Shown here piece by piece: positions 1 to 9,900 of a stretch of 64,000 nucleotides of DNA. This stretch comes from Gonium pectorale (Eukaryota; Chlorophyta; Chlorophyceae; Chlamydomonadales; Volvocaceae): the NCBI GenBank assembly GCA_001584585.1, contig LSYV01000011.1, forward strand, positions 1,181,867 to 1,245,866, given 5' to 3'. The position numbers and the translations under genes were made by a program. The notes beneath the pieces were generated by a model that was not told where the DNA came from, ran no database searches, and saw only the letters and a list, made by a program, of their open reading frames with translations. How positions within the stretch are numbered: the first letter of the stretch is position 1; each line of letters opens with the position of its first letter.

Positions 1-291
1 CGCCACACCGCTCCCCGTGCGATTCGCCGCCTGCGGCCGCCGCCGCAACTCCGGCACGAGCAGCCGTATAGCTGATTCACCGTAACCTGCCTGGCGGGAC
101 CAGCACACCTTTGATAGCGACCTGCACACCCCGCCACCGTACCCCATCGGTCCCTCAGCCGGCAGCCCACTCCCCGAGTCCTGACGACCCATCATCCAGC
201 CGTACCTCCCTGCCCTCGAACCCGCCCTTGCCCCCCTGCGGCCTCTCGCGCCGCCCCTCGCCTTCCCCCACAAAGCATGCTGCTGGCTCAC

Positions 292-1845
292 CCGGCTTCA
301 TGACATCAGCCACGTGCTGTTTGAGCAGCACCGCGCCGATGGGCAGCCCGCCCGCGAGCGGCTTGGCCAGAGTCATGATGTCGGGGTGCACGCCGTACAG
401 CTCGTGGCCCCACAGCTTGCCTGCCGGTGCGATCATTGGGTCAGGTCAAGGCGTGTTATGACTGTTCATCTAAAGGTGCTGTAAAGCATGGCACGGCGAA
501 TCGCCGTTCGCAAGCTGCACGCAGCACGCAGGACGCCCAGGGACCCAGTGTGTGATGGACGGCGGTGCGGTCATCGCCCGCCGCTGCCGAGTTGCGAAAC
601 CGCAGAACACGAGACAACCTGCCGTTATTTGGTGAGATCCGAGGCAAAGGCAGCCCCTGACCAGCAAGTCAGATCCCAGCCGCCTTGGCCCACCCCATGC
701 TGTCATCTCCCCCTCCCCATTACGAGTGGTGTACCATTCTCCTGAGATGCACGGTCTGGCGACAAACATGGGATCTGAGGTGGCCTGATCTTGGGATTGG
801 GGTTGGCCCTCGCAAGGCCCCTGCCCCACCCGACAACCCAAGCCCAGGCCCGCAAGCCCAGGCCCCCTCCTTCTGCAACAATGCCCCAACCCCGCCCTTG
901 CTCTTGTCCAGTCCAACGCGCTGCGCCCACACCCACGCCCACTACGCCCACTACGCCCACGACCGAGCTCACGAGCCACGCACCTGTCCTGCCCAGGCCG
1001 CACTGCACCTCGTCGAACACCAGCAGCGCGCCCGCCTCGTCGCAGAGCTCCCGCAGGCCCTTGAGAAAGGCCAGCGTGGAGGGCGTGATGCCGCCCTCAC
1101 CCTGCACCGGCTCCACAAACACTGCCGCGGTCTTGCCCTTCTCTATCACCGCGCGCGCCGAGTCTAGGTTGTTGTACTCGGCAAGGCGGTGACCAGGCAT
1201 CATGGGGTAAAAGGGCGTCTTGTACTGCTCCTTGTACGTCAGCGCGAGGGCGCCCATTGTACGGCCGTGGAAGCACGATGTGAAGGATACAAGCTCGTAC
1301 GGCGCTGACTCTTCCGCGGAGTATGGGTCGATGCCGGCACGCACGCGGGCCCACTTGCGGGCGAACTTGATCGCGCCCTCGTTGGCCTCCGTGCCGGTGT
1401 TGCAGAAAAAGACCTTGTCAGCGAAGGAGTTCTCCACAAGCCGCTTCGCCAGCTCCACCTGCGGCTGCGTGTGGTAGAGGTTGCTGGTGTGGGCGAGCTT
1501 CTGGGCCTGCTCCACCAGCGCCGCGAACCACTGCGAGTCGCTGTGGCCGAGGGCGTTCACGGCGATACCCGCTGCCATGTCGATATACTCCTTGCCCTCC
1601 ACATCCCACATCTTTGCGCCCTTGCCGTGGGCGATGACGACGGGGGCACGGGCGTAAGTTTGGAGCACGTACTTCTGCTCATCGCTGATTACGGCCTTCG
1701 CGTGGTCGGCGCTTTGCGTGGCCGGGGCGGCCGAGCTGGAGGGCCGGTTAAGTGTCGCGGCAGCCAGGGGAGCAACACAGGTGCTCCGAGACGTGCGCGA
1801 ACCACCGCAGCGGGCGGCGCGCTGGGGCTTCATCGCCAGCACCAT
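292..1845 (-). CDS. ARG9: N-acetylornithine aminotransferase, 3' end beyond window
   Basis: PLP-dependent class III aminotransferase that converts N-acetylglutamate semialdehyde to N-acetylornithine in arginine synthesis, normally in the plastid. Two exons are readable on the minus strand: 1845-984 and 420-292, joined through intron 983-421 (ACAG|GTGCGT ... CGGCAG|GC), which restores GLGRTG-KLWGHE. The first exon carries a basic, Ser/Ala-rich leader of about 50 residues (probable transit peptide), then [36 protein letters not shown] and the PLP-site [11 protein letters not shown]. The second carries the PLP lysine context [15 protein letters not shown]. The exon ends at AAGCCGG|GTGAGC. The expected next segment (DHGSTFxGNPL) is not present, so the gene runs off the left edge. 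Start chosen at 1845; an in-frame Met at 1833 is equally possible, and an upstream Met at 2016 has no recognisable leader. Symbol follows the Chlamydomonas name and is by homology only. Confidence 0.9.
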
Positions 1846-2810
1846 GACCCCGAACTGCAAGCAGCGCAAGCGTAGCAGACATATGGGGTTAGCGCTTATC
1901 CCATACGCACTAGCGGAAGCGGCCTGGCCTGGCCTGGTCACCGACGAAGGAAGTCGCCGAGCCCTAATTGGCCCATCCGCACTAGGGAGGTTTCCCGTGG
2001 ACTTCATACAATTCACAACCTAATTAGCATTCATCCACGATACACGTACCTATAATCCCTGCACTACCAAGGATGGAGCGTGTCGGAACCACACAACGTA
2101 GTTACTGCAGTAGTGTCGATCAGTACCTATCCACAAAGTGGTTCTGCACTGCGAGGATGTGTTGGACTTGAGCACGCCGCAGCACGTGAGTACCGTACGT
2201 CGGTCGCTGGGACCGTCCTCTGTTCCGTTCCTCAACTACGGGGCATTTTGTAAATTGGAATGCGTATCCATACAGATGAACTCGTGATGGGTGCGTATGT
2301 GTGGTGCACATGTCAGAGGTGGCATGTGTGCAACGCAGCTCCGCAAAGCCAATTTGCACTGAATAAGTGCCGCGGTAAGATCTGTGGCAATTCTGAATAA
2401 GGACTTTGCCTTGCACGGTCTGCCTCAGCCAGTGCAAAGCGCATGAGCGGCGTGGTCGCTCAAATCGGTTGATGCGCTCCGCCCAAGCCAGCCCAGCCAC
2501 ACGGGGGGCAGCACAAATGGAAACCGTCCATACGAACCATATAACCCAGGGCACGTGTGCATGGCTAACACATGCACGTGCTGTGCCTGCGTGTCCGTAA
2601 CCCTGTAGCCAGCGTTGTAAGCATGGCCCTGCCAGGTTCCGTTTGACTCACGAGTCCTCTCATGAACAGGCCTTGCCCTGCCTATCAGGGGCAAAAGAGC
2701 GCAATAACTTCGGTGGGGCCGCTGTGCTCAGATCATACCTGGCAGCGGGCTTAATGCCTCAAGAAAGCGGCATGCGTTTGCGACCGGTTGCCACGTGTGC
2801 ACTTGGCACC

Positions 2811-3452
2811 GTGTTGAAAAGGAACAACGCATACGACGAGCGGCACCGTGTCCCCACCTTGCCCATCTTCGCAACGAGCACGCTGTGAACAGACCGAAGC
2901 CAGCAAACCGCAGAACTGCGGGCCATAGGCAGTGGCATTGTGGATGCGCTCGCTCTTGAACACAGCGCGGCAACAGTGGCGCACATCAGACCGCGCCCTC
3001 ATACTACCTGTTCCCGCAAGTGCTTGGAAATCTATATCCAGCAGATACTACAGAGCTTGTACACTGTGCTCGCTACAGCCCGTACGGTGCTTGCACGCCT
3101 GCTGGCACGTTTGGACGTTTGCTGGCTTAAATTTCCGCGTCCGCCGTACACTACTGATACAACGGTGAGACAACGGTAGTCAGCGGGTCGGGGGGCTGGG
3201 TGGGCGGGGGGCCGGGAGACATGCACCAGCCCACATGCGATGCACGTAGGACCAGACTAGGCGCACCCCAGCACGGCATTGCATAGGGTCACCCCCGAGA
3301 GAATTCTGGGCCGCATCGGGGGCTACGGTGGTGGTCGCCGCCGAACTACATGCAGGGACATCACCCCTTCGACTACCTCGGGAGCTGGGTCCTACAACGA
3401 CATCATCACTTTCGCGCTTACGCTCGTCGTATGCGTTGTTCTTTTCCAACAC
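2811..3452. mobile_element. 642-bp element with 32-bp terminal inverted repeats
   Basis: The left arm 2811-2842 (begins GTGTTGAAAAGGAACAACGC) and the reverse complement of the right arm 3421-3452 match at 30 of 32 positions. The interior has no convincing protein. No target-site duplication is obvious directly outside the arms, so the true ends may lie slightly further out. A third, shorter match to the arm is at 63302-63328. Size, arms and lack of coding content fit a non-autonomous DNA transposon (MITE-like). The superfamily cannot be assigned. Confidence 0.55.
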
Positions 3453-5726
3453 TACTGATACGGTAACACGGCGTGACCCTTGCGCAACAAAGGCATGTCA
3501 ACCGAGCAACAAGAACAATATGCCCACCTACGAGAACGTGGCTACGCGCAAGTCCTGGGTGACCCGGGGTCAGTCACACGGATTGCACGTGCGGATGGAT
3601 GCCAGTGTGCCTCGCTCGCAAACCCATTCAAAGCCCCCACCCAGCACCAGAGGGTTCCAGCCGTCGCCTGGGTGGGTGCCGCGATACCCCTCCACCAACC
3701 CAGAGGCCCAGTATCATCCAGGGCGAGCGCCATGCAGCATGCGCTGCACTGCAGCTAACTGCAGCGTGTGCCACCCGGTTGCAGCACCCCGCGGTCTCTC
3801 CTTGCCGGCAGAGCATGGCGACGGAAAGCTGTGAACAAACTGGGGCATGAGTCTATGGGCACACCCCGGGAGCCGCCCGCCCGCCCGCCCCGTAGGTCAG
3901 TACAAAGTGATGATTGGGTCAGTGCCGTTGGGGAAGTCCGTCTGGGCAGGCCCGCGCTCGCGGTGTCAGTGCTGTGCCAGTGTGTCGGCGTGTTAGGTTG
4001 GGCGGGTGGGCATGGGCTTTCCTCCGCCTCCCATTCACGTTAGCAGCGACTACGATCAGCGGAGGTACGCTGCACCGCTGCTCGCTCGTCGCTGACGTCG
4101 GTGTCCGCGACGCGACCCGTTTCCCATTCCGTATTACCCCGGGAGCCGCTTCCTTCCTTGCGCCTGTTGCTCAGCTGTAATGTTCGTTTGTAGTGCGCCG
4201 GGCGTATATCCAAACCTGAAGACGCGACGGGCGGTAGGGCGGCATGGTACGTGGGAGGGCGGGCGAAGCAAGCGGATGGGCCCTCCCCTGCCCTCCCGGT
4301 TTACCATGGGTAGAACGCAGTTACCTGGCTCGGAGCACTCGGGGCTCATTTCCACGGTTACGGTTCTTTATTCTGTGGGATAGAGGCTTCAAATAGGAGA
4401 GACGTGGAAAGGCGCAAGCACGGGTTAAGAAGACCACCCCCCAGCCCTGCCAGAACACCTGCGCACCAGCGGCAATCAACCTGCGGCAACCAACCAGTAA
4501 AAAAAAAGTACCTCAACGGCAGTCAACGGTGCTTCGTCAGGCCGATGTGCAGCAGTCGCCAGGCGGCGGTAACCCCGCGTACCCAGGACGGCGCCTGACA
4601 AGGCCCGCCGATGCCGTGGCCAGATGGTGGCACAGCCAACCGCCACAACCACCGTCCGTCGAGGACGATAACTACAAGCCTAGCTCAGCCCTACTGGAGT
4701 ACATGCTCAGGCAGCAGGGGTGATCCACTTACCTGTACGGCTTGCCTGTACGACTGGCCCGCAGCAACCGCCGTACAGGGCCGTGCGCACGCTCTGGATA
4801 GGAACAGATGGATGGATGGTTTCCCATCTCGCGAGCATAGAGTGGGGTTGGGCTGTGCCAACGGCCAAGCGGGCCATGACAGCACCATGACGGCATCTGC
4901 GCTTGATATGCCGAAGCCGTCCGTGCCGTTCCCGTTCCTGCCGTTGCCGCCGAGGGCCGTCCCACCATTGGGCGCCGCGCGCGTCGTGGGCGCCGCTCCT
5001 TGGCCCCAGCCCCACCCAGCAGGAGTCCGGCGCGCAGTCACGGCCTGGGGCTGAGCGCTTCGCCGCGGATGCTGTACGTGGTGGGTCCCCTGCTGGCCGG
5101 CGCTTGCGCAGAGGGCCGATGCACGGGGCCCTTCCTGCAGCCACAAGGGACCCCTTGCCGCCGCCGCCGCCGCTGAGGGCAGCGATCCCGTCTCACGAAG
5201 CGGCGGAGCGGCGTCAACGGGGGCTGGAAGCAAGAACGACGGCGGCTGGGATGAACGCTCGCCGCTCATAGTGGCTGGGGGCGTGCTGTGCGGTGTTGCG
5301 TACTCCGCCACCGTTGCGTTGGCAACCAGCGGCCAACGCATCCGTTTGCACATACGCTAGCCTCGCACGCCCGGAACGCATACAGACCTGAGAAGCCACG
5401 CAAGGTGTGCGCCGAGCCAGCCGCCGCCGCTTCAGACAGCGGCTGCGCACATGTAAAAGAAGCACGTCTAAGCAAACAAAAGTAGTCCCTCCCAGAGGCC
5501 CAAGGCCCGCCCATGGAGAGGGGTGGGGAGGGAGTAGCTGCAAGCCAAAAGGCCAGGCCAACGCTATCATGGACCGCCCCGTGCACTCTCCAGCCACTTA
5601 CTTCATGGCTGGCCGCTTGCCCTTCCCCTGCCCCTCTCCCGCGTTCTCTCCCGTGTACGAACCGCTGCCGTGGCCCCCGAGCCAATCAGATGCAAGGGGC
5701 ATTTCCTATGAATCAACTCCAAGCCT

Positions 5727-5830
5727 CGCCCGCCATGCATGCCCTGTACTCGGCGCCCTGCTGGAAACATCACACCTTCGGGTGTGTATGTCCGTAGAGG
5801 CTGCCTTCCCCGTTTCTTGTTCTCTTTTTG
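5727..5830 (-). repeat. dispersed hairpin repeat, copy 1
   Basis: Member of a family of about 105-120 bp found on both strands of this window. In minus-sense terms the element runs from an A/G-rich end through CTACGGACATACACACCCGA to TTTCCAGCAGGGCG. In the other sense it forms a stem ACAT-CACACC / GGTGTG-T-ATGT closed by a TTCG loop and ends in a T-rich tract at 5820-5830. Confidence 0.75.
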
Positions 5831-6064
5831 TTAATCAACTCCAAGCCCATCTCTCCTTACCCCATGCTGGGCCTTGCGTGGGATGGGTCAGGTTTCCCCA
5901 GTCCAAGAGTGCGTACAAACTGAACGGGGTGCAGCCGACTTTCCAGTTTGCGTGGCAGGAACAATTCCTACGCATCCTAGTCTGGCAGACATGCATTCTG
6001 GACTTTTAACAGCGGAAATGTCTTCTCCTTACAGCCAGCCAGGGAGGGCCTACTCCCGGGGTAG

Positions 6065-6185
6065 TTGTAAGGAATCAAAAAACTGCAAAAGGGATGGAGC
6101 CTACCTCTACGGGCATACACACCCTAAGGCGTGGCCTCACCAGTGGGTGCGGCGGGTACAAGGCATTGCAGGCAAAGCAAATGAG
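6065..6185 (+). repeat. dispersed hairpin repeat, diverged copy 2
   Basis: Diverged plus-sense copy: an A-rich start, then CCTCTACGGGCATACACACC and, further on, CGGGTACAAGGCATTG in the same order and spacing as the other copies. The CGAA loop is changed to CTAA, so this copy has lost the tetraloop. Confidence 0.55.
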
Positions 6186-6681
6186 CAGACGGACCCCCGG
6201 TCCGGACAGCGCAATTTCCTGGGGTAACCCCCACTTTCGCGTGGGCAGAAAGTTCAAGAAAGCAAACCTGACTTGACACAGGCGGTGGACCTAACGGCTC
6301 GTATCCCGCCGGGGGGGGGGGGGCAGATCCCCCAAGTCCTTGACCCTTTTTACCAGCGCGTTAGTTTTGCCATGCTAAAAAGTGCTTCGGGCACGCTCCG
6401 TGGCATCGCCGACTCCGCCAGTGGTCCACCTGCGGCCGGCGGTTATCAGACGGCCGACCGCAGGGAACGCCTAGCAGCGGTGTGCAAGAAGGGGCGTCAA
6501 AGTTGCGGAGCCAGCGACCGTTGTTGTAGGCAGCAGCTGCTGACATGTAGACGGCTCGGCACGTGGACGCCATCAGAAACAATCCCCTCGAGCCGAGCAC
6601 CCATAAAAAAAGAATTATGTAGAAAAACGGACGTCCGACCACGTGCGACCCGCCTCCGGCCGCACCGAGTAGTCGCACGGC

Positions 6682-7038
6682 GTGGAGGTTGCGGGCGTTA
6701 CTGACGGGCGCAAGGACGCGCGCTTCTTTGACTGCCGGCTCCTGAAGAACGAGGTGGGCTTGTTCCTAGCAGACTACGCGCCTCACGCTGGAGGGCCGCA
6801 CCGCCCAGCGCTCCCGCCGGAGCTGGAGAAGGCGGGTGCGGCGCCGCGCTGGTGGCGGGGCGTCGAGGTAGAGCGTGGGGAGTACCTGACCGCTAGGCCG
6901 TCTGGGCATTTCCGCCGGCAGCGGTGGTCCCCCGCCGCCGCAACGCCGTCCGGCACCCCCGCCCTTGGTTTCCAAGCCCCGGGTGGACGAGCACCAGGCC
7001 ACGGCCACGGCCGCCTGCCGCCACCCGTACGGCTGTAG
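6682..7038 (+). other. 118-codon open frame, unknown
   Basis: Open frame with non-repetitive, charged sequence near its start (DGRKDARFFDCRLLKNEVG, then LFLADYAPH) in a repeat-rich area. I recognise no domain. No good splice signals or neighbouring exons support it as a host gene. It could be part of a decayed transposable element, or chance coding in GC-rich DNA. Confidence 0.25.
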
Positions 7039-7667
7039 AACGCCTTTCAAAATCTCTGACCCCTACGGCTGGTTTTTTTTTCTGTGGAAAGGTTACAGGC
7101 GGAGAGGCGAGAAAGGGCGCAGACAGCGGGAGGGACATGCAGCCCTCCCGTGATGAGAACCACCGAAACCCTGCCCTAACTACCGCATGCTCCAGCTTGC
7201 GGAGCGGTTCCTTACCGCTGCTGGTCCCACGTGCTCCCACGTTCAGTAAGTGCTTTCGTCACGCGAGCCACACGTCCCCTTATCCTGCACATGTGGTCCG
7301 ACCCATGGCCTGTTCCGGCCCCTTGATCAGTACTCAGGCCACCCGCACAACAACCTCACGGGGCCACATGCAACGGTAAACCTGCTGCTGCGATATACAC
7401 CATGATGGACGAGGTCTGAAAGCCATGGCACACGGGCATAGAAGAGCGTAGTATGCTGGGCCCGGGTGTGCCATGCGCCCCGCCCTTTACATGGGCACCA
7501 GGCCCGGACAGCACGGCGTGATCTGGAGCTCGCTGCCCGTGCCCCTGTACGCCTGTAGTACCCCTCACCAGAACCAAACCTTGGCTGACGTTGACGAAGA
7601 GCTGACTTGTCCTTAGTGTTCCCCCGGTGCACAGATAGCTGTCACTAAGTATGGAACCGGACAAAAC

Positions 7668-7687
7668 NNNNNNNNNNNNNNNNNNNN
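7668..7687. other. assembly gap (20 N)
   Basis: A run of 20 N, a length often used for gaps of unknown size. It falls at the left side of the LINE-like remnant, so sequence of that element may be missing or misjoined here. Confidence 0.95.
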
Positions 7688-7688
7688 G

Positions 7689-8600
7689 ACCCTGCCCTAA
7701 CTACAGGCTGGTGGTGCGCCCGCCCCAGCGGCCGCCCCCAAGAGCACGCCCGCGCCTCCCAACGCCTCACAGGCCCCGCGGGAGGTACCGGCAGCCGCTG
7801 CACATACGGGCCCGGGAAGGGCCGTCACTGGCGACGGCAGCGGTGGTGCGCTCGGCGGCGCCGGGACCAGCGGAGCGGAGGCTGCCTGTTTTCGCGTGAG
7901 CGCCGCCGCATGGGGCTTCGGGTTTTGCTTTGGAAGATTGGAATGCTCGACGCCAAGGCGGCTGGCGCTGCCTTCCTGGGTCTGGCTGCCGGCCACGATA
8001 TCCTGGTGCTTATGGAGGCGCATGTCCTCGAGGGAGGCCCCACCGCCACGCTTTTGCTCCCTGCCTTCACCCACCACGCGGTATGATTAGCAACCGGCAC
8101 TCCAGGGAGGCCGCGTGCTGCGGGTGGGGAGTTGGGGGCTCCATGTTCGTGTGAGAGGGGCTGAACCCGGGCCACACCTGCCGTGTCTGTCCTTATGGGG
8201 TGCGGATTGCTGTGGGCGCGGGTTGGGTCCAAGATGCTGGAGAGGGCCGGCAAAGGGCTGCTCATCGTGCTGCGGGCGTGCTATGTGCCCACGGGGGATG
8301 CATCTGTGCACCGGCCCCCGGGTCAGCCCGCCCGCACCTCAGCGGAGATGTTTTCGCGCACATCGGTGCGGCTTCGCGAGCCGCCCAATGAGCGCCGGGT
8401 CAAAGTGACGGCATGTCACTGTGTGTGTGGGGTGGGGGTGGGGGTGCATGGGCATCCCTACATGGAGGGGCCGCGGTTGGGTGGTGCAGCACATGGAGAA
8501 CCCGATGGACGTGCGTGGCGCCCCGAGCAACAGTTCTGTCAGATTGCCGCCCCAGGGTGAGAGGTCAAAATTGACGAGAGGATGCATTGCGTAGCTGCGA
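7689..8600 (+). pseudogene. decayed LINE endonuclease-like fragment
   Basis: A 58-residue open frame at 7910-8086 contains LRVLLWKIGMLDAK followed by AAGHDILVLMEAHV, the layout of the N-terminal part of the APE-type endonuclease of L1-like LINEs (WN-x-NGL, then DIxxLxExH). The Asn expected after the first Trp is Lys. Further endonuclease-like pieces appear in different frames downstream (GKGLLIVLRACYVP near 8235-8290, DVFAHIGAASRA near 8347-8385), implying frameshifts. An Ala/Pro/Thr-rich frame precedes it and could be the end of a first LINE ORF. Family assignment rests on motif resemblance only. Confidence 0.4.
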
Positions 8601-8627
8601 CCGGGAAGGAACTATGGAGGGCTTGCA

Positions 8628-8742
8628 TGCATAAGTGGGATAAAAAGAGAAATCTGCAGAGAAAGAGGGAGCCCGCCTCTACGGTCATACACACCCGAAG
8701 GCGCGACGTTTCCAGTAGGGGGGTGGGTACAATGCAAGGCAT
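8628..8742 (+). repeat. dispersed hairpin repeat, copy 3
   Basis: Plus-sense copy beginning in AAAAAGAGAAATCTGCAGAG, then CTACGGTCATACACACCCGA and GGCGCGACGTTTCCAGTAGG. The stem differs in sequence from copy 1 but stays paired with G-T pairs around the same TTCG/CGAA loop. Confidence 0.75.
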
Positions 8743-9900
8743 GTGACGTTCATCCCGCCCCCGTGGGTTGCACAGATGCTATCGATCGAATCCGGACAGC
8801 TGTCAACTCCGGGGTCTGGACAAGTGGACATACATATGACTTCATTTTCGCGACTTCCAAGACCACCCTAAAACATGGTGTTAATTGGATCTGGGAGCTG
8901 CACGCGACGGCGTGACGGGGCGTGCTTTGGGGCTCTTACAGCTCTAATCGACCGGCTGACCCGTGGTTCGCTCAAGTTGCGCAAGCTATATCCTAATGCT
9001 CTTTTGTGCATGCTAAACTGTGAAATGCGCACTGTCCCTGTTTAGAGCGCTGTGGTGCACGTTGTGGTTCAGGGCTGCTATAGACTGTAACTCAGTTTCT
9101 TACTGCACGAATCAAGTTGTAATGTGCATTAAGTCGTGTTTAAGACCAAATGGCGTGACGCAACCCGTAGCCATGATGGTTGACTTGCCAGGCGCAACAC
9201 TGGATACGAAACATGTTGGCATTTGCGCAGTCCTGTCCTGTGCACAGCATCCTTATCATGGCTACTCATGTAATTAGAATAGCATGTAAAGTTTCGAGGC
9301 GTCCCCTCAACTCGCCCGTGCGCCCGCCTTTTCCATCGCCTCATGCTTGTGCGTCAACATAGCAAGATATGTATTGTTTTCTCACAATATGGTCTTAAGG
9401 GAGGCCCTTAGGTGACTTGCGCGAGGAACCACTACTCCGCGGCTTCCCGATCGCGACCGCGCATGCCCGATGCAGGCAGGGATGCGTACCCAGCATATTG
9501 TAAACACACATGTTTGCGATACACGCTCAACTTTTGGCTCACCACGGGTACCACTGAGCCCGCCTTCAAGTTCATTTCCGTACCGTTCAGGGAACGCTCC
9601 AGGGGAATCGGGAGCTAGCGCCGTTAATGGTGACCGTCGCTTGCGCGCTTGCACTAGCACTTTCCCGTCTTACTCCTCCGGGCATCGGAGTGAGCCTAAC
9701 TTTGGGCCAGTCGACATCGGCTGTTACGTGAGTCTACCGCAGACGACTGCGACGCCACTTGTATACTAGCTTCAGCCTGCATTTTGTTGAGTTGGCAAAG
9801 CGCATACAATTCCCGATTGCATAGCTGGCAGCCTTTTCGACAGGAGCAATTTCACGTTTGCTTGCAGTGAGCGGCTAGCGCGGAGCTAGCGCGTGCAGAG

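Larger units (their letters stand above)
1846..9900. other. gene-poor repeat-bearing interval
   Basis: About 8 kb without a gene I can defend. 1846-2100 is presumably the ARG9 promoter and 5' leader. The rest holds an inverted-repeat element (2811-3452), two to three copies of a dispersed hairpin repeat (5727-5830, 6065-6185, 8628-8742), a G homopolymer (6311-6323), a 20-N gap and a LINE-like remnant (7689-8600). 8760-9880 is noticeably more AT-rich and shows no coding signal. The region just before 9901 is the likely pherophorin promoter. Confidence 0.6.

Noticed and set aside
5751..5815. Hammerhead ribozyme in the dispersed repeat (GGAAAC, then a stem, then GTC)
   Set aside because: The GAAAC-stem-GTC part looks right in some copies, but the essential CTGANGA core is absent upstream and other copies have GAC or GGC at the would-be cleavage site.
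8411..8460. CRISPR-like or operon-like prokaryotic features anywhere in the window
   Set aside because: The gene structures are spliced eukaryotic genes; tandem repeats seen are microsatellite or minisatellite arrays without unique spacers.
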